Shown here: one piece after another, positions 1 through 5,482 of the stretch
How the letters are laid out: each line of letters starts with the position of its first letter
Position numbering within the stretch: the stretch's first letter is position 1
NCBI GenBank assembly: GCA_031270925.1
Contig: JAISWY010000069.1
Span: 1 to 9,471, forward strand
DNA: 9,471 nt
Reading direction: 5' to 3'
Origin: Candidatus Symbiothrix sp.
Lineage (GTDB): Bacteria > Bacteroidota > Bacteroidia > Bacteroidales > Azobacteroidaceae
The notes under the pieces: model-generated
Seen by the model: the letters and a program-made list of their open reading frames with translations, nothing else
Told to the model about the DNA's origin: nothing
Database searches by the model: none
Translations under genes and position numbers: made by a program

Positions 1-17
1 GTCGAGACATCTGATTT
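1..17. repeat. End of a dispersed GTCGAGACATC repeat, cut by window edge
   Basis: The first 17 bases, GTCGAGACATCTGATTT, match the terminal segments of the palindromic element at 4945-5057. Its left end read on the minus strand is GTCGAGACATCTAATTT, and its right end on the plus strand is GTGGAGACATCCGATTT. This is therefore probably the edge of a second copy of the same short interspersed repeat, with the rest outside the window. What is seen is only the 17-base match; the rest is inference. Confidence 0.6.
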
Positions 18-116
18 CCCCATTATTATCCCATTTTTCCATACAAAAGACCTATAGGCAGTTTTTCTATTTCCTGCTTGATGAGATATTGATTGAAATA
101 TTCGATGTGTTGACAT
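1..116 (-). other. Partial minus-strand open frame, possible NUMOD/HTH-like tail
   Basis: A minus-strand frame is open from just after a stop at 210-212 to the window edge. Its only in-frame ATG before the later residues is at 116, giving 38 codons that continue beyond position 1. Residues around GNRKTAYRSFVWKNG loosely recall the G(K/N)RKTA..Y.W(K) ending of NUMOD1-type helix-turn-helix modules in homing endonucleases, but this is a weak visual resemblance. The last residues (KSDVS) are encoded by the dispersed repeat at 1-17, so the frame is either chance or a gene disrupted or extended by the repeat. The open part upstream of the ATG overlaps the end of the CPBP gene. It could be the remnant of a gene rather than a live one. 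Confidence 0.25.
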
Positions 117-171
117 CTCAAATGTGGCATTTTTATCTAAATCATAAAAGTAATTACTATAATCAGGATTT

Positions 172-765
172 TTAAAACAATATCCAAAACAAATTGTAAA
201 AAGAATGCATTATAATTGGATATATTAAATTTCTTTCTTTCAAATATATAATACCTGAAAAAATGGCAAAAATAAAAGCATTAATAAAATAAAACAAGCC
301 CGGAAGATGTATAAAACCAAATATCAATGAGGTAAACAAAAGAATTATCCATTTATTGGTTGATTTGCTTTCGAGATATTCAAAAGTAATACCTCGAAAA
401 ATAATTTCTTCAAATATCGCCGCTAAAAAAATAATTTTAACATATCGAACAATCAAATGTTTCTCAAAATTCAAAGAGAATTGAAATGAAAAATTATTCA
501 TTACAAACAAGGTTAAGACCCCCAAGACAATAATTCCTGATACATAAAAAAATAATTGCTTTTGAGGAATCCCAATCTTGATAAATTGATAAAGTTTAAA
601 CCGATAGATCAAAATCGAAGATACGAAGATAACAAATACATAAGAAATAAAATCCGTATTATCAAAATCTTTGAAAAAAGGGCCAACTAATATTGTTACT
701 AACAAGTAAAGAAAAGAGGGTATCAATAAAACCACCGCGCAGATAAGTAAACTTCTAATTTTCAT
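172..765 (-). CDS. CPBP family intramembrane metalloprotease (CAAX protease/bacteriocin-processing type)
   Basis: A 197-residue, very hydrophobic membrane protein with several predicted transmembrane segments. It shows the three conserved CPBP/Abi motifs in order: EEIIFRG (Glu119, Glu120, Arg124), FGFIH (Phe149, His153) and HSFYN (His187, Asn191). These are the Glu and His residues expected to form the metal-dependent active site in the membrane. Members include eukaryotic CAAX prenyl endopeptidase Rce1 and bacterial proteins linked to bacteriocin self-immunity or maturation. It starts at an ATG with no better alternative and has near-minimal length for the family. It lies 120 bp downstream of the double-glycine precursor on the same strand, so a role in processing, export or immunity of that peptide is a reasonable inference. 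The substrate cannot be read from the sequence. The region is AT-rich compared with the genes at 1829-4807. Confidence 0.9.
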   Translation of the reverse strand: MKIRSLLICAVVLLIPSFLYLLVTILVGPFFKDFDNTDFISYVFVIFVSSILIYRFKLYQFIKIGIPQKQLFFYVSGIIVLGVLTLFVMNNFSFQFSLNFEKHLIVRYVKIIFLAAIFEEIIFRGITFEYLESKSTNKWIILLFTSLIFGFIHLPGLFYFINAFIFAIFSGIIYLKERNLIYPIIMHSFYNLFWILF

Positions 766-809
766 TTATTTATTTTTTATATGTTATTCCCCCTTGTATA
801 GCAACTCCC

Positions 810-828
810 ATTGAGAATATATCTCAAT
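810..828. other. Small stem-loop between precursor and protease genes
   Basis: ATTGAGA (810-816) and TCTCAAT (822-828) form a perfect 7-bp stem with a 5-nt loop, between the precursor stop and the CPBP start. There is no T-run in either direction, so it is not a canonical intrinsic terminator. It could be a partial attenuator or an RNA-stability element that keeps precursor transcript above protease transcript, or it could be chance in AT-rich DNA. Confidence 0.25.
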
Positions 829-885
829 AGAAGATTTGTTGATTTTAAAATTACCTGTTTTATAATCATTTTAAGCCAAAATAAT

Positions 886-1170
886 TTAATGATATAGCAA
901 ATGGTTTATCATAACACCTGCTCTATATCCAAATTCTATCCACGGATCCCCTGCCGCATTAGGTCCCCATCCATATTGTGGACACTGACAACACCCGTTT
1001 ACATTTGTTGCACATGGATTATACTTGCCATACACATAAACTTCCGGCAGTTGGAAAGGGTCGTCATAAGTTCCGGACCCACCTTCTCCGCCAAAGATAC
1101 GATTCATTTCAAACACAGACAAGTCTGCATTTGAGATTTCATTCAAATTGATTTTACCAATTTTTTTCAT
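886..1170 (-). CDS. Double-glycine leader peptide, GG-Bacteroidales-type RiPP/bacteriocin precursor
   Basis: A 94-residue small protein. Residues 1-28 have the layout of Bacteroidales natural-product precursor leaders: a basic MKKIGKINLNEIS start, a DLS..EM segment, and a terminal IFGG (Gly27-Gly28) expected to be the cleavage site. The putative 66-residue core is unlike the leader. It has a Gly/Ser run, a QLPEVYVYGK segment similar in shape to the LPEVVVTG stretch I recall from small Bacteroidota exported peptides, four cysteines (53, 60, 61, 63, including a CCQC cluster), and many Gly, Pro, Tyr and Trp residues. The ATG at 1168-1170 is the only sensible start. A TAnnTTTG box lies upstream at 1243-1250. 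The core could be oxidised to disulfides or modified by enzymes encoded elsewhere; no modification enzyme or C39 peptidase-transporter is in the window. Assignment as a precursor rests on leader pattern and context; the activity is unknown. Confidence 0.8.
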   Translation of the reverse strand: MKKIGKINLNEISNADLSVFEMNRIFGGEGGSGTYDDPFQLPEVYVYGKYNPCATNVNGCCQCPQYGWGPNAAGDPWIEFGYRAGVMINHLLYH

Positions 1171-1242
1171 TTCACAAAATTATTAAAAATTCAACAATAA
1201 AAATTATTTCTGCAATTTTTTGTACACTAAAAACTATGAGGA

Positions 1243-1250
1243 CAAAGGTA
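1243..1250 (-). promoter_or_regulatory. Bacteroidota -7 promoter box for the precursor operon
   Basis: On the minus strand this reads TACCTTTG, a full match to the Bacteroidota primary sigma -7 consensus TAnnTTTG. It lies about 73 bp upstream of the precursor ATG, predicting an untranslated leader of about 65 nt. A clear -33 TTTG box is not evident at the usual spacing, so strength may depend on an activator or on the AT-rich upstream sequence. Confidence 0.6.
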
Positions 1251-1296
1251 GAATAAAAATATTATCGTTATTAATGGTATTTTGACTAAATTAGCG

Positions 1297-1304
1297 TATC
1301 TTTG
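1297..1304 (+). promoter_or_regulatory. Bacteroidota -7 promoter box for the XRE regulator
   Basis: TATCTTTG matches TAnnTTTG fully. A TTTG occurs at 1281-1284, but only 12 bp upstream of the box, shorter than the usual spacing. Transcription would begin near 1311, which places the possible TTG start codon at 1302 upstream of the transcript and favours the ATG at 1323. Confidence 0.6.
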
Positions 1305-1322
1305 CATAAAATTAGGCGCAGT

Positions 1323-1688
1323 ATGAATAATTTAGGATTGAATATTAGAAAAACGCGGGAAAAACGCGGTTTTTCGCAAGAGTATGTTGCCAATCAGTTG
1401 GGCATAAATCAAAGTACATATGGAAAAATAGAGAGGGATGCTTCCAATATTTCCGTTGACAGGTTGTATAAAATAGCCGAAGTGCTCGAATCCGATGTTG
1501 TCAACTTGCTTGATATTGGCAAAAAGAATATTTTCAACAACCAAGCCAATCAAGGTAATGGCTATGTAGAAACAATCAACAATGATTTTAAAGCGATGAT
1601 TGGGGAGATTCGCGAAATTTACGATAAGCTTATAGCTTCCAAAGACGAGCAAATAACCCTGCTGAAAAATTTGTTCGAAAAGCAATAG
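1323..1688 (+). CDS. XRE/Cro-type helix-turn-helix transcriptional regulator
   Basis: A 121-residue protein. Residues 3-65 form a typical Xre/Cro HTH domain: LGLNIRKTREKRGFSQEYVA, then the recognition helix region NQSTYGKIERD, then the VDRLYKIAEVL closing helix. The C-terminal part (about 85-121) is charged and helix-prone and could serve as a coiled-coil dimerisation segment. The ATG at 1323 is preferred to an in-frame TTG at 1302, because the TTG lies inside the -7 box and the HTH starts just after the ATG. It is transcribed divergently from the double-glycine peptide gene and shares a roughly 150-bp promoter region with it, so it may regulate itself and that operon. This role is inferred from position only. 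Its downstream neighbour converges on it. Confidence 0.85.
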   Translation: MNNLGLNIRKTREKRGFSQEYVANQLGINQSTYGKIERDASNISVDRLYKIAEVLESDVVNLLDIGKKNIFNNQANQGNGYVETINNDFKAMIGEIREIYDKLIASKDEQITLLKNLFEKQ

Positions 1689-1710
1689 CGTCATTCAATT
1701 TATCTTTGCT

Positions 1711-1738
1711 AAGCTATTTTTACTCCTTGCGATAGCTT
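1711..1738. terminator. Possible weak terminator between convergent genes
   Basis: AAGCTAT (1711-1717) pairs with ATAGCTT (1732-1738) across a 14-nt loop, and TTTTG follows on the plus strand. It lies between the convergent ends of the XRE gene and the large receiver/ATP-grasp gene. The stem is short and the T-run poor, so this is only a candidate. Confidence 0.3.
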
Positions 1739-1828
1739 TTGTTACTGTGCGGAGGCAGGTTGGGCTGTATTATCTCATCCGTGTTTTCCGCATAACATGA
1801 TTCATTGATTTCGCAAGAGTTCGAATAT

Positions 1829-4807
1829 TCAAACCGAAAGAATAACCGCCCCGATATTCTTCTTCCCATCCATTTTGATAATCGCCAGCGAAGACAAGCG
1901 AACATGACGTAAATGCTTGGTTTCCTGCATACAAACTTGGCTGTTCAGGAAATTTTCATCAAAAAATCCATCATTTAAATAGGGATGAATCGTGAAATAT
2001 CCAACGCCCAGCGAAGTAAGATTGTGGAAAAAATGCGTTCCCTGACTCGGTTCTACGCGGAAATTTTCCAAACCCGCTTCCACAATCAAACGCGCATTGG
2101 AAATCTGCGGCCACTTGACCGGAACGCCCAGCCACGGGTCGCTACTGCCCCAACGACCGGGGCCAACCAAAATATACGAACGGTTTTCGTCGCCCAATTG
2201 CTTGTTCCATTGTTCGATTTCTGCGGCAATTAGCGGATTATCGGCCGCATTGAAATTTTCGGTTTTGACATAGACAATATCCGATACGTCGTTGATAATC
2301 CCGTGTCCCAGAGCGTGTTTTGAAAAAAGCAGCGTATCTTCCTGCCGGATGAGGCTCAAATCTTCTTCCATCATTTCTTTGCTATCGACGATCGGCCGGA
2401 TTTGCAGCAAATAGAATGTTCCGGTGACCGCTTTTTCTGCATTTTTTTCCAAATTCACGGCAAATTCGATTTCTACAGGCCGTCCCATTTCGGTTTGTCC
2501 CAATTGTAAGAGGAAATCCAAGATTTTGGCCAAAGGGAAAATTTCGTGCTGCAAAACACCGGCGAAAGTGATTACTTTCCGGTTTTTTCCGGGATAAAAT
2601 CCGTCGAGAAGCGCTTGATCATTCGGGTCGTAAGTCGATGCGATGAAAGATAAAACGCCATCGGATTCAGCTTCTTTGATGGATAGTTTCAATAAATTAT
2701 ACGCATCGTCGGTCGAAAACAAATCAGAAGATAAAGGATTGAGATCCAAGGCATAAAACCAAGTTTGCGTTTCTTTCAGCGCATATTCCAGCGAACTTGT
2801 CTGGATAATCGTATGTGGATGTTTGGGCGAAAATCGCAAGGTTACGCCGCCATCGACCGTATATTTTCCCAAGCCGAGGGCGATATTGGCGATGCCGTCT
2901 TCCGTTTTTTCATTTCGAACCGGATAATAATTCAGTGAACGCACCACACCCGAACAAGTGGGATAGTAGCGGTCGCCATGAGTTACGCCGACGACTTCCT
3001 GCACCACGATCGCCATTTTTTCTTGGTCGATAATATTCTGTGTAGCAGTCATATATGCTTTACTTCCATTATAAAACACCGAAGCATAAACGCCTTTGAT
3101 GGCGTGAGCTATTTTTTGCAGCATCGTTTGCCGGTCGGCGATATAAGGAATCATATACGTATTGTAAATTCCGGCAAACGGTTGATAATGAGAGTCTTCC
3201 AACAAGCTTGACGAACGAATGGCCAAAGGTTTGTTTACAACATCTAAGAAAGCATTCAAATCGTCGCGCAACTCATCCGGCAATTCGGCTTGGAGGAAAT
3301 GTTTTAAAATTTCATCATCCGCCAAATCCTGTAACGCAATGTCATAGAGATTGTTGGACTCCATAAACGCATCGAATAAATCGGTTGCCAACACCACCGT
3401 TTTCGGAATTTGCACTTGTACATTTGGAAATTGTTCTTCCAGCTTGCTCGAATGTGTTTTAATCATTTGTCCGATAAACACTAATCCGCGTCCTTTTCCA
3501 CCCAGAGATTCTTCGCCGATGCGCGCGAAATTGGAATATTTATCGAAGCGGTCTTTTTCAAAAACAGCCACCACGCCCGAATTTTTCATCTGCCGGTAAG
3601 CCACAATCGTATCGAAAATAACTTGCCGCGCCTCGTTCATATCCACATAATCCGATACGTCGATGCTTTTGATAAATTCGGCGATCGGAAAAATGGCGCG
3701 TGAATAGAAAAACCGCGAAAAATGGTTGTGCGACAAGTGATAAATCAACGAATCTTGCGGAATATCGAAGATTTTTTTCTGCAAATCGATGAGCGAATGG
3801 ATGCGCATCACTTCTTGTTTGGTTTGCGGATAAATGATGATAAAATCGCCGAATCCGAAATTGTTCATGATTTCCTTGCGCAAATCCTGTGGGAAAGTTT
3901 TGGAATTTTTATCCACAAAGCTGCAATTCAATTCATCGGCATAAAATTTGTTCGACGATTCCGACGAATCGAAAATTATCGGCACGAAACGGTCTTCGTT
4001 CCGAACTTTGCAACCGAATTTATAACCGGCAAACGGATCTTTTTCTCCGTTTTTTGAAAAACTCATGTCGCACACAATGCCCAGAATATGGTTTTTGTAT
4101 TTATTGAACAAGCTTTCGGCCTCTTCATACGTTCGCGCTAAGAGGATTTTCGGGCGGCCGCGCATCCGTAGCGTTTGTTGATGCGCATTTAAGGCTTCTT
4201 TGGAAAAATCTTTCGATTGTTGCAATACAAATTTATAAAGATGCGGCAGCGCCGAGGAGTAAAAACGAATCGAATCTTCCACTAACAGAATGGTTTGCAC
4301 GCCAACGGAAGCAATATCGTCATCGACATTCATCTTGTCTTCGAGCAGTTTGATGATGGCCAGCAACAATTCGGCATTGCCCAGCCACGAAAAAACATAA
4401 TCGATCGACGACAAATCTTCGCTAGCAATCCGTCGCGAAACTTCACGCGAAAAAGGCGTCAAAACTACAATCGGAATTTGCGGATAAAGCGATTTGATGT
4501 GGTTGGCAACGGCAAACGTGTCGGAATGATCCATGTTCGGCATACAAATAACCAAATCGAAATGAATCTGATTTAAAACAGACAGCGCTTCCTGTTCGGT
4601 TGTAACTTGAGTAAAACGAGGCGGATAACGCAAACTGAGCGAAATATATTCGTTGAAAATCTGTTCGTCGATGCGCCCGTCGTCTTCGAGCATAAAGGCG
4701 TCGTAGCGCGTAGCAATCAGTAAAACGTTGAAAATCCGTTTGTTCATTAAATTGGCAAAAGAGGTATCTTTCAAGACCAATTGCTTCATATTAATAGACT
4801 GTTCCAT
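1829..4807 (-). CDS. Receiver-receiver-PEP/pyruvate-binding (PPDK N-terminal ATP-grasp) protein
   Basis: A 992-residue protein using the ATG at 4807; an in-frame ATG 72 nt further upstream would start inside the AT-rich promoter region. Residues about 25-158 look like a receiver domain lacking the acceptor Asp: Cys88 falls in FDLVICMPNMD where DxxMP is expected. Residues about 170-310 look like an intact receiver, with Glu177/Asp178 in ILLVEDS, acceptor Asp247 in IVCDMSFS, Ser281-282 and Lys300. Residues about 430-810 match the ATP-grasp domain of PEP synthase/pyruvate phosphate dikinase: GGKGRGL (436-442), IRSSSLLED (530-538), FAGIYNTY (554-561 region), VVQEVV, EIEFAV (779-784) and LLQIRPI (800-806). 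The remaining roughly 180 residues carry a conserved-looking GPGRWGSSDPWLGVPV segment. The phosphohistidine domain and the PEP barrel are absent, so it should not complete the PEP synthase reaction. Similar proteins are often labelled PEP synthase in Bacteroidota genomes; the true substrate is unknown. It stands alone, convergent with the XRE gene. Confidence 0.88.
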   Translation of the reverse strand: MEQSINMKQLVLKDTSFANLMNKRIFNVLLIATRYDAFMLEDDGRIDEQIFNEYISLSLRYPPRFTQVTTEQEALSVLNQIHFDLVICMPNMDHSDTFAVANHIKSLYPQIPIVVLTPFSREVSRRIASEDLSSIDYVFSWLGNAELLLAIIKLLEDKMNVDDDIASVGVQTILLVEDSIRFYSSALPHLYKFVLQQSKDFSKEALNAHQQTLRMRGRPKILLARTYEEAESLFNKYKNHILGIVCDMSFSKNGEKDPFAGYKFGCKVRNEDRFVPIIFDSSESSNKFYADELNCSFVDKNSKTFPQDLRKEIMNNFGFGDFIIIYPQTKQEVMRIHSLIDLQKKIFDIPQDSLIYHLSHNHFSRFFYSRAIFPIAEFIKSIDVSDYVDMNEARQVIFDTIVAYRQMKNSGVVAVFEKDRFDKYSNFARIGEESLGGKGRGLVFIGQMIKTHSSKLEEQFPNVQVQIPKTVVLATDLFDAFMESNNLYDIALQDLADDEILKHFLQAELPDELRDDLNAFLDVVNKPLAIRSSSLLEDSHYQPFAGIYNTYMIPYIADRQTMLQKIAHAIKGVYASVFYNGSKAYMTATQNIIDQEKMAIVVQEVVGVTHGDRYYPTCSGVVRSLNYYPVRNEKTEDGIANIALGLGKYTVDGGVTLRFSPKHPHTIIQTSSLEYALKETQTWFYALDLNPLSSDLFSTDDAYNLLKLSIKEAESDGVLSFIASTYDPNDQALLDGFYPGKNRKVITFAGVLQHEIFPLAKILDFLLQLGQTEMGRPVEIEFAVNLEKNAEKAVTGTFYLLQIRPIVDSKEMMEEDLSLIRQEDTLLFSKHALGHGIINDVSDIVYVKTENFNAADNPLIAAEIEQWNKQLGDENRSYILVGPGRWGSSDPWLGVPVKWPQISNARLIVEAGLENFRVEPSQGTHFFHNLTSLGVGYFTIHPYLNDGFFDENFLNSQVCMQETKHLRHVRLSSLAIIKMDGKKNIGAVILSV

Positions 4808-4823
4808 AAATATTGAATTGAAG

Positions 4824-4839
4824 TACGAAAATTTTCGTA
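4824..4839. promoter_or_regulatory. Perfect 16-bp palindrome upstream of the receiver/ATP-grasp gene
   Basis: TACGAAAATTTTCGTA is a perfect palindrome ending 17 bp upstream of the preferred ATG at 4807. On the minus strand a TAGTTTTA sequence (4838-4845), one mismatch from TAnnTTTG, overlaps its upstream edge. The arrangement fits an operator overlapping a promoter, although AT-rich DNA yields such palindromes by chance now and then. Confidence 0.4.
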
Positions 4840-4944
4840 AAACTATGAAATTTTTTTGGAAATATTGCAAAACAATCAAGTGAATATTGAAATAAAAACG
4901 GCTAAATCGTTTTTTTGAGGCGCTATTGACTTTTTAACGTAGCG

Positions 4945-5057
4945 AATTTAAAATTAGATGTCTCGACTTCGCTTCGCTCCGCTCGACATGACGCGGCGTC
5001 CCGTCATGTCGGCCAAGGGAGCAGAGCGACCGCGTGGAGACATCCGATTTTAATTTA
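4945..5057. repeat. 113-bp palindromic MITE-like repeat nested in a larger palindrome
   Basis: Terminal inverted repeats AAATTAGATGTCTC (4951-4964) and GAGACATCCGATTT (5037-5050) enclose an imperfect hairpin. Its centre is a perfect 10-bp stem, CGACATGACG (4984-4993) with CGTCATGTCG (5002-5011), closing an 8-nt loop. AATTTA lies directly outside both ends (4945-4950 and 5052-5057) and could be a target-site duplication, although the AT-rich palindromic ends make the exact boundary ambiguous. A second copy of the family starts the window. The frame that crosses it on the minus strand is a by-product of the repeat, not a gene. Confidence 0.65.
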
Positions 5058-5060
5058 GGG

Positions 5061-5143
5061 ATGCGAAATAAATAAGCTATAATGGCTTTCCGGTGTCCCT
5101 GACGGGACACCGGAAAAATCGTTATATTTTGTTTCTTTCGCAT
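5061..5143. repeat. Inner hairpin of the outer palindromic element
   Basis: ATGCGAAA (5061-5068) pairs with TTTCGCAT (5136-5143). Inside it, TTTCCGGTGTCCC (5087-5099) pairs perfectly with GGGACACCGGAAA (5104-5116) around the TGAC loop, and the segments between pair with a few mismatches. Neither side has a T-run directly after the stem, so an intrinsic terminator is unlikely. It is the central part of the 303-bp composite palindrome. Confidence 0.75.
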
Positions 5144-5196
5144 CATTTAGCTGCGTTGATAAGACATAGCACCTCAAAAAAAGATTTAGCCATTTT

Positions 5197-5482
5197 TTTA
5201 TACTTTTTTTGTTAGACGGGGTAAAATATGGCGGAGTTAGGGTTCTATGGAAGGTGTCGCTCTTGCAAGAAAATAGGATATCCGGAAAACTGAAAATTTA
5301 CAACCGGATGAGATAAACAATCTCTCCCCCGCTTGTGTCGATGATAAAACTTCTGTAGATTTGCTGATATATTCTGACAGGTTTTTCCCCCGAATGTAAA
5401 TTAAATGTCAGATTAAGTCTTGACTATTACAAATATACACATCTGTGGCTCCCTACTTTACGGAAAAACGACAACCAAAACT
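5197..5482. other. Gene-free stretch with one interrupted short frame
   Basis: No convincing gene, RNA or terminator was found here. The plus strand has a short frame from the ATG at 5247 that meets TAG at 5274-5276 and is then open for 40 codons to TAA at 5397-5399. The second part has a protein-like composition (TENLQPDEINNLSPACVDD) but no family I recognise. It may be a decayed gene fragment or chance. Confidence 0.3.

Larger units (their letters stand above)
4894..5196. repeat. 303-bp composite near-palindrome (outer element with a nested insertion)
   Basis: The left arm 4894-4943 and right arm 5150-5196 are inverted copies. GGCTAAATC (4900-4908) pairs with GATTTAGCC (5183-5191), TTTTTTTGAGG (4910-4920) with CCTCAAAAAAA (5172-5182), GCTAT (4922-4926) with ATAGC (5166-5170), and AACGTAGC (4936-4943) with GCTGCGTT (5150-5157) with one mismatch. 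The palindrome resumes at 5061-5143, which closes on a perfect 13-bp stem. The interruption at about 4945-5057 is a different palindromic repeat present only on the left side. Removing it leaves an element of about 190 bp that is nearly palindromic throughout. No transposase is encoded, so this resembles a MITE or a large REP-like element. Confidence 0.7.

Noticed and set aside
1720..1905. Minus-strand 61-residue open frame as an independent gene
   Set aside because: It overlaps the end of the large gene by 77 bases with no start signal of its own; kept only as a possible frameshifted tail.
5087..5116. Perfect 13-bp stem as an intrinsic terminator
   Set aside because: No T-run follows on either strand and it is continuous with the larger palindrome, so it is better explained as part of the repeat.
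4934..5146. Minus-strand 70-residue open frame across the repeat cluster
   Set aside because: Its translation is produced by the palindromic repeats (4945-5057 and 5061-5143), with no protein family signal; such frames arise wherever this repeat occurs.
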